From NCBI RefSeq assembly GCF_900109685.1, contig NZ_FOBB01000008.1, forward strand, positions 248,001-312,000: a DNA stretch of 64,000 nt, written 5' to 3'. Made by a program: the position numbers and the translations under genes. The notes beneath the pieces were generated by a model. That model saw only the letters and a program-made list of their open reading frames with translations. It searched no databases and was not told the DNA's origin. This DNA comes from Chitinophaga rupis (GTDB lineage: Bacteria > Bacteroidota > Bacteroidia > Chitinophagales > Chitinophagaceae). Shown in pieces: positions 36,101 through 43,404 of this stretch; the stretch's first letter is position 1; each line of letters opens with the position of its first letter.

Positions 36101-36373
36101 GTACGCTGGGCAAAATTGAACAGCTCCCGGGGCGCTTCCCTTACCGTGCAGCGGGATACAGCCCTGCTGCAGGTATCTGCCTTACCCTACAGTGATGACG
36201 ATCTGGAAAAAACAGAGTACAAGATAGACCTGCCGGTGTCCCGGGGCACGGTGCTGTGTATTAGCCGGTATACGCTGGGCGTAGGCTCCAATTCATGCGG
36301 ACCCCGTCCGCTGCCTCCCTATGTGGTGCATGCAGCGCCGGCGCGGTTTAGCTACCGCCTGCAGTTACAGTAG
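33200..36373 (+). CDS. GH2 beta-galactosidase (LacZ-like), exported
   Basis: 1,057 residues with a signal peptide (W-L-L-A-A-G-L-A-L-Q-P-A-A-Y-A). The domain order is that of long LacZ-type enzymes: sugar-binding domain (about 60-235), Ig-like domain (about 245-345), TIM barrel (about 345-640), second Ig-like domain and beta-gal small-chain domain (about 790-1055). The acid/base is E498 in L-G-N-E-C-G-R-G-G and the nucleophile is E565 in C-E-Y-A-H-A-M. It hydrolyses terminal beta-galactosides, so the PUL target probably contains beta-linked galactose. ATG 33206 is an alternative start. It ends the operon at a strong terminator. Confidence 0.94.
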   Translation: MRMNKITWLLAAGLALQPAAYANRTGFNTDSSGNAPVPHEIEDPQCLGINKQPAHATLMPYGDLKEALRANRHASSFNLSLNGMWKFHWVAWPQQRPVDFYKPGYDVSGWKEIKVPSNWQVEGYGTPAYTNFTFLFQKDFPHVMSTPPEKYTTYKERNPVGSYRRNFVVPAGWKGRRIFITFDGVDAGFFLWVNGRKVGYSVNSRNAADFDITSFVQPGNNMIAVEVYRFTTGSYLEDQDMWRLSGIFRNVSLWSSPVTHIRDFTVHAQLDGQYRDAALQVAAKIKNYGSSAVPARQLTVDLYNGQQPVKGSSGHVPVPALAPGEETIVNVTVPVQHPQQWTAETPRLYTTVLTLKSGNRAEEILSARTGFRNLAIKGRQFLVNGVPVKLKGVNRHEHWPDVGHAVTEAQMIRDLVLIKQANCNHVRTCHYSDDPRWYELCDEYGIYVLAEANVECHGAMGDFDEEPRIKAAIIDRNVANVENFKNHPSVIIWSLGNECGRGGSNFRAALQAIRDIDSTRFTHYEGFGIDKDNPADIDSRMYTSPGEVEKLANDNGYTKPFYLCEYAHAMFNSMGAVDDYNNLFDKYPSLLGGCIWEWQDQGLWNRRDPKHPILAFGGGFGEYPNDHYFIHKGVVASDRSEKPHYPELKHAYQWIGIQGTDLANGMVTIKNRYQFTNLDSFACKWTLSKNGKVTDSGRLTIAGLEPGAERTVKVPYHLAQPEPGAEYFLRVSFTTLQRQLWAPKGFEVAAQQLALPVAGMQPPATAAGDLPLQLTEADSSIKISGRNFLLVFNRHTGTFSSMAVNGRQLLQAGGGPLLHLWRAPHRNDDMWANEGWEKYGLKHLQWSADSIGVVQPAPGTVQVIAHLTGTGRQHFTVHHTVVYTIHGDGSLLADNSVVFSNPDLVLARLGVRLFLAKDLDRFSYFGRGPMENYADRKSGFDVGVYQSTVKEQLTPYEKPMECGNHEDVRWAKLNSSRGASLTVQRDTALLQVSALPYSDDDLEKTEYKIDLPVSRGTVLCISRYTLGVGSNSCGPRPLPPYVVHAAPARFSYRLQLQ

Positions 36374-36384
36374 GATCTTCAGTA

Positions 36385-36415
36385 AAAAACGGCTGCAGTT
36401 CATGCAGCCGTTTTT
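36385..36415 (+). terminator. Intrinsic terminator of the beta-galactosidase PUL
   Basis: aaaaacggctgca / tgcagccgttttt, a perfect 13-bp dyad with a 5-nt loop ending in a T-tract, 12 bp after the GH2 stop. Confidence 0.93.
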
Positions 36416-36519
36416 GTAAGCACGCCTATACGGTATGGCTTAAAGGCAAAAAGCCTGAACCGGTAAAATTTATGACTGTTTTAATATATTTTTACCGGAC
36501 TGTATAAACATTTTAATTG

Positions 36520-37593
36520 ATGAGAATATTCTTAATTGTTCACCTGTTCTTGTTAATTCTGCAGAGCTGTGCTGCACAAACCGTTGTAAAAAGCAACGAT
36601 CCGCATATTCATTATATGGGCCGCATGGCTTTTAAACAGGATGCAGCTGAATTAAGCTGGCCTGGTAATTCCATTAGCATAAATTTCAGCGGCACCGGGG
36701 TGAAGGCACTGTTGAAGGACCAGTTTGGGACTAATTATTTCAAGGTTATTGTAGATGACAGCTTATTGCCCGATCTGCAGCTTGATTCATCAAAGCATGT
36801 TTATACGCTGGTAGCAGGTTTACCTGCCGGCAAACACCGGTTAACCTTATTTAAACGTACGGAATGGAGCTTTGGTAAAACCTGGTTCTATCAGTTTGAG
36901 CTGGCTCCCAATACCACGATCGGCCCGGCGCCTGCGGCTAAAAAACGGAAGATCGAGTTCTATGGTAATTCCATTACCTGCGGATATGCAGTGCTGGACA
37001 CAACGGGGCAGGACCGGGGCTCTGCGCCTTTTGAGGATCATTCCCTGAGCTATGCCGCAATAACCGCCCGTCATTTCAACGCGGAGTATAGCTGTATAGC
37101 TAAAAGCGGTATTGGCGTGCTGGTAAGCTGGTTTCCGCTCATTATGCCGGAAATGTTTGACCGCCAGGATGCGACCGATGAAAAAAGCAAGTGGGATTTC
37201 AGTCAGTTCAAACCGGATGTAGTAGTCATAAATCTTTTCCAGAATGATTCATGGTTAATAAACCAGCCGCAGCATGCTGAATTTATTCACCGTTTTGGCA
37301 GCAGCCGGCCAACCGCTGATCAAATTGTTGCAGCTTACCAGAAATTTGTGCAAAGTATCCGGAGGCGCTATCCCCAGGCAAAGATCATATGCGCGCTGGG
37401 AAATATGGATGCAACAAAGAAGGGTTCAGCCTGGCCCGGGTATATATCCAAAGCAGTGGCCAATCTTCACGACACTGGGATAAGCACGCATTATTTTCCT
37501 TATAAAGATACGCCGGGCCATCCGGCTAAGCATGAGCAGGAAGCCATGGCAAAAGACCTGATCAGCTATATAGAGCATAATATCCGGTGGTAA
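36520..37593 (+). CDS. SGNH-fold carbohydrate esterase, CE2-like
   Basis: About 357 residues from ATG 36520 (a TTG one codon upstream is less likely) with a signal peptide ending near S-C-A-A-Q. An N-terminal jelly-roll domain (about 25-130) and a C-terminal SGNH hydrolase domain follow. The nucleophile is S151 in F-Y-G-N-S-I-T-C-G-Y, the Asn-block is I-N-L-F-Q-N-D, and the catalytic His lies in G-H-P-A-K-H. This two-domain order is that of CE2 acetyl esterases acting on plant polysaccharides. It has its own start after the PUL terminator but may remove acetyl groups from the same glycan. Confidence 0.86.
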   Translation: MRIFLIVHLFLLILQSCAAQTVVKSNDPHIHYMGRMAFKQDAAELSWPGNSISINFSGTGVKALLKDQFGTNYFKVIVDDSLLPDLQLDSSKHVYTLVAGLPAGKHRLTLFKRTEWSFGKTWFYQFELAPNTTIGPAPAAKKRKIEFYGNSITCGYAVLDTTGQDRGSAPFEDHSLSYAAITARHFNAEYSCIAKSGIGVLVSWFPLIMPEMFDRQDATDEKSKWDFSQFKPDVVVINLFQNDSWLINQPQHAEFIHRFGSSRPTADQIVAAYQKFVQSIRRRYPQAKIICALGNMDATKKGSAWPGYISKAVANLHDTGISTHYFPYKDTPGHPAKHEQEAMAKDLISYIEHNIRW

Positions 37594-37638
37594 TAAAGCC
37601 GGCATGTAATCCGCGTGTGAATTCAACCTTCTATTTTT

Positions 37639-39045
37639 ATGAAAGTGAAACTGATCATCTTATTTGCTGTTTTTACCCTGCCCTTCCTGGCTTCCGGCCA
37701 GGGGAGCGCTTGTGATTGTCTTGCAAACCTCAATGAAACAATTAAGAAAACAGAGGAAAACTATGCTGGCTTTCCTGCAAAAGAAAATGCCGGGTATCAT
37801 AAGCTTGTCGGAGCCCTTCAATCCAAGGCAGCTTCAGAGAAGGATGCAAAGCGTTGCTTTTACCTGATCAGGGACTATGTACGTTTTTTTAAAGACAAGC
37901 ACTTTTCGTTTACCTACGTGAACGCGGATGATTCTGATCTGGAGATGGTTGAGGATGATGCCATAAGTGGTAAACCTGATGCTGTAGAAGGGATGTGGGT
38001 AAATCCTGATAGTACGGTCTGGCTCAGGATCAAAAAATTTCCGGGAAACGAGTATAAAGCCATCATTGTAAAAGCAAAAGATGAAAAGCTAAAGAAAGGG
38101 CTCGTGTATTTTTCTTTGACACCCCATAAGAAAGGTTTTTTGCTCAAACAATATAATGTGTTCAATAGCGTAGATATGTACGCAAAGCAAAGAGGCGGAT
38201 TGTTGCAATTGTGGAACTTCGCGCTGTATGGAAAGGTGGGCCCAACAGCCATGACCACAGCGGAAAAAGCAGAGCTGAACAAATGGCGGGATAATAATAA
38301 CGGGTTGGATTTTCAAATGCCTGATAAGGAAACCGCATTGGTTAAGATCCCCACTTTTTTCAATAATGACAGCAAAATTGAGAAGCTGATCGCCGCTCAT
38401 GATAAGGAGATCAGAAATAGTAAATACCTGGTGATAGATCTGCGGGGAAATGGCGGAGGTAATTCAGGCTGGAGCTTTCTTTTGCCTTATGTGATGACCA
38501 ACCCGATAAAACAGGATGTTCCCTTACTAAGGGTTTCGCCTGATAATGTGAAGCTGAAAAGGGGAGAGCTGGAGTATTTTGTTAAAAACCCGGTTCCCGC
38601 GGAAGCAAAGAAATACTTTCCAGATCCGTTTATTGCGCAGCTTAAAAAAGCATATGAGGAATTGCCGGTAACAAAAAATGCTTTTTACGCGATACCCGGA
38701 TTAACCATTCCGGTTGACAGCATATTACAGCACCCTTCAAAAGTAGCGCTCATCACCGATGATCTCTGTGGAAGCTCTGCGGAGTACTTTTTTAAGCTGA
38801 TGGCGCAAAGCAGTAAAACAGTGAGATACGGCATAAACAGTGTTGGTATGATGGATTATGAGGGGCCCGGGACAACAACGCCTCTTCCGCATAAACAGTT
38901 CATATTAATGATCCCCGTCTCAAAATCAAGCTGGACCGATGAAAACCCGATTGATGATACCGGTTTTACGCCCGATGTGAAGCTTACTATTCCTGAAGAG
39001 GAATGGGTTAAGTATGTATTGAAAGACCTGAAGGAAAGATCCTAG
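37639..39045 (+). CDS. S41 family (C-terminal-processing-like) peptidase
   Basis: 468 residues with a signal peptide (L-P-F-L-A-S-G-Q). The C-terminal S41 core has Y-L-V-I-D-L-R-G-N-G-G-G-N and D-D-L-C-G-S-S-A-E-Y-F, with S379/S380 as candidate nucleophile. No PDZ domain is evident; the N-terminal ~240 residues are helical and then beta-rich without a domain I recognise. It is probably periplasmic or outer-surface. It lies 45 bp after the esterase and overlaps the convergent ABM gene by 4 bp. Confidence 0.86.
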   Translation: MKVKLIILFAVFTLPFLASGQGSACDCLANLNETIKKTEENYAGFPAKENAGYHKLVGALQSKAASEKDAKRCFYLIRDYVRFFKDKHFSFTYVNADDSDLEMVEDDAISGKPDAVEGMWVNPDSTVWLRIKKFPGNEYKAIIVKAKDEKLKKGLVYFSLTPHKKGFLLKQYNVFNSVDMYAKQRGGLLQLWNFALYGKVGPTAMTTAEKAELNKWRDNNNGLDFQMPDKETALVKIPTFFNNDSKIEKLIAAHDKEIRNSKYLVIDLRGNGGGNSGWSFLLPYVMTNPIKQDVPLLRVSPDNVKLKRGELEYFVKNPVPAEAKKYFPDPFIAQLKKAYEELPVTKNAFYAIPGLTIPVDSILQHPSKVALITDDLCGSSAEYFFKLMAQSSKTVRYGINSVGMMDYEGPGTTTPLPHKQFILMIPVSKSSWTDENPIDDTGFTPDVKLTIPEEEWVKYVLKDLKERS

Positions 39046-39341
39046 CCGGCTATTTCGTAGTGTTTCACCGCTTTATCATAACGGATCATTATCTCCTGCA
39101 CTGCCGGCGGTACTACTGCCACTTCAGGATCAGCGCCTGCAAATTGTTTGATGGCCTCCGGCGATTCCCATTCAGTAATGATCAGGAATTCTACACCTTC
39201 CGGAACTTTTCTTTTCAGTATGGATGCTTTTATGAAGCCCTTCATAGACGATAATTGGGGAAAGGTATCGTTTTGGAGATGAGCAATATATACAGGTGCT
39301 TTTTCTTCGGAGGTGATACCAGTCCATTGCCGGGAGATCAT
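39042..39341 (-). CDS. ABM (antibiotic biosynthesis monooxygenase)-domain protein
   Basis: 99 residues forming one ferredoxin-like ABM domain: F-I-K-A-S-I-L-K-R and G-V-E-F-L-I-I-T-E-W-E-S-P-E-A-I-K-Q-F-A-G are typical strand-helix signatures. Members include quinol and heme-related monooxygenases and many uncharacterised small dimers, so the substrate is unknown. Its stop overlaps that of the S41 peptidase by 4 bp. It lies on the opposite strand to both neighbours. Confidence 0.82.
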   Translation of the reverse strand: MISRQWTGITSEEKAPVYIAHLQNDTFPQLSSMKGFIKASILKRKVPEGVEFLIITEWESPEAIKQFAGADPEVAVVPPAVQEIMIRYDKAVKHYEIAG

Positions 39342-39493
39342 AATTTGTTGGTTTGCTTATCCAAGCAATTTACTGAATAGTAAAGTCAGATCAATGCATC
39401 TTTACAGCCGGATTCAAATCCTGAAATTGATAAATCAGTTTGACCCGGTCAAGACATTTATTTCCCAATATCTCCTAAAAACGCTAAATATTT

Positions 39494-39524
39494 ATTGTTT
39501 ATCAATAATTATTTATTATGTTTG
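39494..39524 (+). promoter_or_regulatory. Promoter of the DUF2975/HTH/Crp operon
   Basis: ATTG at 39494-39497, 19-bp spacer, TATGTTTG at 39517-39524, matching -33/-7 Bacteroidota elements. The leader before ATG 39554 would be about 25 nt. The surrounding 39342-39553 region is clearly AT-rich and I see no gene in it. Confidence 0.65.
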
Positions 39525-39553
39525 CAGTAGAATCCTAAATTCATAAAATCATT

Positions 39554-40033
39554 ATGAAAAGAATTTCAATAGTATTTCTTCAGGCAGTTGTCGTGCTTAT
39601 CGGCCTTGTGGCACTTGCCATTTTGATCCGGTTTCCCCTAACTGAAGGAAGAGCTGCAAACTTAGACTTGTTCAGCATTTACGCTGACCCGTTCATCCTG
39701 TATGGATACGCAGCATCCATCGCTTTTTTTGTTGCGCTATACAAGGCATTCAGATTACTTGGATATATCGGACAGAATAAAGTATTCTCATCAGCCTCTG
39801 TTAAAGCTTTAAAGAGTATAAAGTATTGTGCGGTCGTACTAAGTGTTTTAATTGTGATAGCAGGACTGTATATAAGGGTAGCTCATAATAAAGAGGACGA
39901 TCCTGCGGGGTTTCTTGCCATGTGTATCGTGACTACTTTTGTTACTGTTGTAGTTGCAACTGCTGCGGCAATATTTGAAAAAATATTGCAAAATGCCATA
40001 GATATGAAATCTGAAAATGACTTAACAATTTAA
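39554..40033 (+). CDS. DUF2975 family membrane protein
   Basis: 159 residues with four predicted membrane segments (about 7-27, 44-66, 90-108 and 123-145). The layout and the F-R-L-L-G-Y-I-G-Q-N-K-V-F-S segment match DUF2975 proteins, which are typically encoded directly before a small YozG-type HTH regulator, as here. Function is unknown; the pair is often viewed as a membrane-linked regulatory unit. The AT content is higher than in the flanking PULs. Confidence 0.8.
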   Translation: MKRISIVFLQAVVVLIGLVALAILIRFPLTEGRAANLDLFSIYADPFILYGYAASIAFFVALYKAFRLLGYIGQNKVFSSASVKALKSIKYCAVVLSVLIVIAGLYIRVAHNKEDDPAGFLAMCIVTTFVTVVVATAAAIFEKILQNAIDMKSENDLTI

Positions 40034-40036
40034 GCT

Positions 40037-40261
40037 ATGCCAATTATTGTAAACTTAGACGTGATGATGGCAAAGCGAAAAATTTCTCTAAATGAACTTT
40101 CTGAAAGAGTTGATTTGACATTATCTAACCTTTCTATCTTAAAGACAGGAAAGGCAAAAGCAATCCGTTTCAGCACATTAGACGCAATTTGTAAAGCATT
40201 AGACTGTCAACCGGGCGACATTTTGGAATATGTAAATGACGAGAAAAGAACTCATTCATGA
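40037..40261 (+). CDS. Small Cro/CI-type HTH regulator (YozG-like)
   Basis: 74 residues consisting almost only of an HTH_26-type domain: I-S-L-N-E-L-S-E-R-V-D-L-T-L-S-N-L-S for the two HTH helices, then F-S-T-L-D-A-I-C-K-A-L-D-C-Q-P-G-D-I-L. It begins 3 bp after the DUF2975 stop and its stop overlaps the next start (ATGA, 40258-40261), which indicates translational coupling of three genes. Confidence 0.88.
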   Translation: MPIIVNLDVMMAKRKISLNELSERVDLTLSNLSILKTGKAKAIRFSTLDAICKALDCQPGDILEYVNDEKRTHS

Positions 40262-40836
40262 GCCACGACTTTACGCCCCTGCGCACTTATTTAAGCAGCC
40301 TTGCTCCTTTAAATGATCAGGAATGGGAAAATTTGAAGGAACTGATATATGTACAGACGTATGACAAGAAAGAATTATTTCTGGCAGAAGGTAAAATATG
40401 TAAAACCGTTGGATTTATACTCGAAGGTTGTTTTCGTTGGGTAAAAAATCAAAACGGAGAAGCCCGTACATTTGATTTTGCGATGGAACATGAATTTGTT
40501 ACCAACTATTATAGCATTGTTATGCAAAAGCCGTCGCAGGTAAATATCCTGGCGGTTGAAAAGTCTGTCTTACTTTGTATGGATGCCGGAAAATTAATGG
40601 AGCTTTTCGATAGCACGTATTCATGGCAAAAAATTGGCAGGCACCTGGCCCAGCATACTGCCTGTTATTTTATGGAGCGGCTGGCAGCATCATATTATGA
40701 ATCGCCTCAGGAACGTTACGCTAAATTAATGAGTACCTCTCCTGAATTATTCTTACGCATACCTCATCATATGCTTGCCAATTACCTGGGCATAACTAAA
40801 GAAACATTAAGCAGGCTGAGAAATGCTGCACGTTAG
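40258..40836 (+). CDS. Crp/Fnr family transcriptional regulator with FNR-like recognition helix
   Basis: 192 residues: cyclic-nucleotide-binding-type beta-roll (about 8-115), dimer helix, and a C-terminal HTH (about 165-190). The recognition helix I-T-K-E-T-L-S-R-L-R contains E182, S185 and R186, the same E-x-x-S-R set that Fnr uses to read TTGAT half-sites. The N-terminal Cys cluster of Fnr is absent (the four Cys are at 48, 58, 107 and 136), so an Fe-S oxygen sensor is unlikely. The ligand is unknown, and the usual cAMP-pocket R-x-S/T-A is not evident. A perfect TTGAT-N4-ATCAA box lies 6 bp after its stop, in the promoter of the next gene. Confidence 0.88.
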   Translation: MSHDFTPLRTYLSSLAPLNDQEWENLKELIYVQTYDKKELFLAEGKICKTVGFILEGCFRWVKNQNGEARTFDFAMEHEFVTNYYSIVMQKPSQVNILAVEKSVLLCMDAGKLMELFDSTYSWQKIGRHLAQHTACYFMERLAASYYESPQERYAKLMSTSPELFLRIPHHMLANYLGITKETLSRLRNAAR

Positions 40837-40841
40837 TTTTG

Positions 40842-40885
40842 TTGATTCAGATCAACGCTTTTCAGCTTCGCTGATCTTAGCTTTG
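40842..40885 (+). promoter_or_regulatory. FNR-type box plus -7 element of the MDR oxidoreductase promoter
   Basis: TTGATTCAGATCAA at 40842-40855 is a perfect TTGAT-N4-ATCAA dyad. TAGCTTTG at 40878-40885 fits the -7 motif. With a start of transcription about 5 nt after the -7 box, the dyad centre lies near -41.5, the class II activator position. No -33 TTTG is present at the right spacing, which fits activator dependence. The neighbouring regulator has the recognition residues expected for this box. Confidence 0.7.
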
Positions 40886-40902
40886 CCTGAAATCAACAAA
40901 GT

Positions 40903-41868
40903 ATGCAAGCATTAACAACAAAAGAGAGCCGCATGCGGGGTATTGTTACTAACCCGGGATCTGATCCGCGTTTTAATATAACAGAATGCCCTGTTCCTGT
41001 TCCTGCACCTCACCAGGCGCTGATCAGGGTTACCGCTTTTTCACTGAACCAGGGTGAAGTACGCACTGCTATTACTGCTACCACCAATTATATTCCCGGC
41101 TGGGATTTTGCCGGTATAATAGTAAAAGCAGCTGCAAATGGCACCTCGCCTAAAGAAGGCACGCGCGTTTTTGGTTTTGTTGCACAAGGCGCCTGGGCCG
41201 AATATATTATTGCTGCCGGTGTACAAATGGCCATTATACCTGATGGTATTAGCGATGCGCAGGCTGCTTCACTGCCAGTTGCCGCCGGTACTGCTGTAAC
41301 TTGTATTGAAGCAGTGGGTCCCTTGCCTGATCAGCAGGTATTGATCACGGGCGCTGCGGGCGGTGTTGGGCGTATCTTATGTCAGTTAGCCGCCATGGCC
41401 GGGGCAAAAATATTTGCAGTAAGCCGGCGGCTTAACCTGAAACAGCAGCTGGAAGATGATGGTGTGATACCTCATGCTGTGTTTACAACAATAGAAGAGG
41501 CAAAAGCCGCGGGAAAATATGATATTATATTCGATTCAGTCGGCGGTAATGTATTGGCTGTTGCATTAAGTATGTTACCCGCAAACGGTATCTGTGTTAA
41601 CTTTGGTAATTCTTCGCGTCAGCCCACAACCTTCAACGTTCGTTCTTCTGAATGGCCATTTCACCGTAAACAGCTGGTATTCCTGGGGCCTGAAGTGCCT
41701 GCGGATTGTATGCCTGTGTTCACGCGTATAGCCGGGCTGGTTGTGCAAAAGCGTTTGCACACGCCCATTGATAAAGAACTACCCTGGACAAGTATTGCGG
41801 AAGCCGCCGAATTGCTGGTACAACAACAGGTGAATGGAAAGATTGTTTTAACAATCCCTATGATCTAA
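40903..41868 (+). CDS. Zinc-independent MDR-family oxidoreductase (quinone oxidoreductase-like)
   Basis: 321 residues of the medium-chain dehydrogenase/reductase superfamily: N-terminal GroES-like domain with L-N-Q-G-E-V and P-G-W-D-F-A-G, and the NADP-binding G-A-A-G-G-V-G (about 148-154). The catalytic Zn-binding Cys/His set of alcohol dehydrogenases is missing, so a quinone-reductase-like or enoyl-reductase-like role is more likely. ATG 40933 is an alternative start. It follows the Crp/Fnr-type gene by 66 bp with its own promoter and overlaps the convergent modC end by 21 bp. Confidence 0.87.
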   Translation: MQALTTKESRMRGIVTNPGSDPRFNITECPVPVPAPHQALIRVTAFSLNQGEVRTAITATTNYIPGWDFAGIIVKAAANGTSPKEGTRVFGFVAQGAWAEYIIAAGVQMAIIPDGISDAQAASLPVAAGTAVTCIEAVGPLPDQQVLITGAAGGVGRILCQLAAMAGAKIFAVSRRLNLKQQLEDDGVIPHAVFTTIEEAKAAGKYDIIFDSVGGNVLAVALSMLPANGICVNFGNSSRQPTTFNVRSSEWPFHRKQLVFLGPEVPADCMPVFTRIAGLVVQKRLHTPIDKELPWTSIAEAAELLVQQQVNGKIVLTIPMI

Positions 41869-42705
41869 TATAGAAACCGTTCCAGGATCACAGATAATTT
41901 CAACCTTATCGTTGATCTTAAGCCTTTTTATAGACGGATCTATTCTTATCATACGATCATCGATCAGCACAACGGCATTGCCATTGTCTTCTATGGCGAC
42001 AATGGTGCCCGTTAAAGTTCCTGGGGTAAATGCGTTTAGGAAAAAAGTTGCCGGTGCTGCCTGTTGCTGGAATTTCCCATTTTCCAGATGGAAAACGGTA
42101 TCAGAAAGCTTTACGATCTCGTCACTGTTATGGCTTACCAGGATGGTCGTTAATCCAAAGCGTTTGTGCATTTCAGCCAAAGTACCCTGCAATTGAGCGC
42201 GCATGCCGCTATCCACAGCAGACAATGGCTCGTCCAGCAGTAATACCGACGGCTTTTTGACAATGGCCCTTGCTAGTGCAACCCGTTGCTGCTGCCCGCC
42301 GGAAAGTGCCTGGATCTTTCTGTTAGCCAGATTCGATAATCCGCTAAGCTCCAGTAATTCGTCAACAATTTCTTTCGATTCATTTTTTTTCAAGGCAAAT
42401 GAAATGTTTTCCCGCACGTTCATATTGGGGAACAACGCATAATCCTGGAATACAAAACCAATTTTACGGTGCTGGGGTTCGGTATTGATCTTTTTTGCAC
42501 GGTCAAACCATACAGCGTCATTTACTTTTATATACCCGTTCTCCGGTTTCATAAATCCGGCCAGCATCCGCAGGAGGGAGGTTTTGCCGGAACCGGATGC
42601 CCCATATAAACTAACGAATTTCCCGCTTTCGATCTTCGCGCTTACGTTTAATTGCATTTCACCTTCGGCGGTATGTAACGTTTTATGTAAAGAGAACTCG
42701 ATCAT
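41848..42705 (-). CDS. modC: Molybdate ABC transporter ATP-binding protein
   Basis: 285 residues from ATG 42705 (M-I-E-F-S-L-H-K, the usual ModC-like opening; ATG 42726, just after the modB stop, is possible). Walker A G-A-S-G-S-G-K-T, signature L-S-G-G-Q-Q-Q-R-V-A-L-A-R-A, Walker B L-L-L-D-E-P-L-S-A-V-D, H-loop S-H-N-S-D-E. A C-terminal Mop/TOBE-like domain (about 225-285) is the oxyanion-sensing part. It energises molybdate import with ModB and ModA encoded upstream in the same operon. Confidence 0.92.
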   Translation of the reverse strand: MIEFSLHKTLHTAEGEMQLNVSAKIESGKFVSLYGASGSGKTSLLRMLAGFMKPENGYIKVNDAVWFDRAKKINTEPQHRKIGFVFQDYALFPNMNVRENISFALKKNESKEIVDELLELSGLSNLANRKIQALSGGQQQRVALARAIVKKPSVLLLDEPLSAVDSGMRAQLQGTLAEMHKRFGLTTILVSHNSDEIVKLSDTVFHLENGKFQQQAAPATFFLNAFTPGTLTGTIVAIEDNGNAVVLIDDRMIRIDPSIKRLKINDKVEIICDPGTVSILDHRDC

Positions 42706-42729
42706 AATTTTTCTGTCGTTATCCAATGG

Positions 42730-43404
42730 TTAATAAAATCCCTGCTGCTGCGTTTTGCGGTTAAATGAATACAGGATCAATAAGGTAATAAACGACAGGA
42801 CAAGTAAAATACCCGCATATACGTTGGCGTTATAATAATTGAATGTTTCCACTTCATCGTAGATCGCAATAGAAGCGGTCCGTGTTTTCCCTGGCATGTT
42901 GCCTCCTATCATCAGCACCACGCCAAATTCACCAACGGTATGGGCAAACGATAATACAATAGCGGTAAGCATCGATGGCTTGATATTCGGCAGCAACACT
43001 TTGAGTAATGTTTGCCATTTGGTTTTTCCCAGTGAATACGCGGCCTCTTTTAAGCTGGGGGGTAATGAGGACAGCCCGGACCTGATGGGGTGTACCATAA
43101 AAGGCAGGCTGTAAATAACCGATGCTATTAATAGCCCGCTAAATGAAAATACCAGCCGCAGGTTTAGCCATTGTTCCAGCCATTTACCAAATCCATTTGC
43201 GGGGCTGAATGCCAGCAGCAAATAAAAGCCTATTACCGTGGGGGGCAAAACCAGGGGCATGCTTACAATGGCCTCAATGACTGTTTTGAAAATGTTCCTT
43301 TTCCCGGAAAGCCAGTTGGCCAGGGGCACAGCTACAATGAACAGGATAAGCGTTGTGCCGAACGCCAGTTTTAAGGTAAGCCATATCGGGTCAAACTTTA
43401 TCAT
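42730..43404 (-). CDS. modB: Molybdate ABC transporter permease
   Basis: 224 residues with about five to six membrane segments and the ModB/CysT permease signature, including P-L-V-L-P-P-T-V-I-G-F-Y and the EAA loop L-K-E-A-A-Y-S-L-G-K-T-K-W-Q-T. Its start overlaps the modA stop by 4 bp. Confidence 0.95.
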   Translation of the reverse strand: MIKFDPIWLTLKLAFGTTLILFIVAVPLANWLSGKRNIFKTVIEAIVSMPLVLPPTVIGFYLLLAFSPANGFGKWLEQWLNLRLVFSFSGLLIASVIYSLPFMVHPIRSGLSSLPPSLKEAAYSLGKTKWQTLLKVLLPNIKPSMLTAIVLSFAHTVGEFGVVLMIGGNMPGKTRTASIAIYDEVETFNYYNANVYAGILLVLSFITLLILYSFNRKTQQQGFY

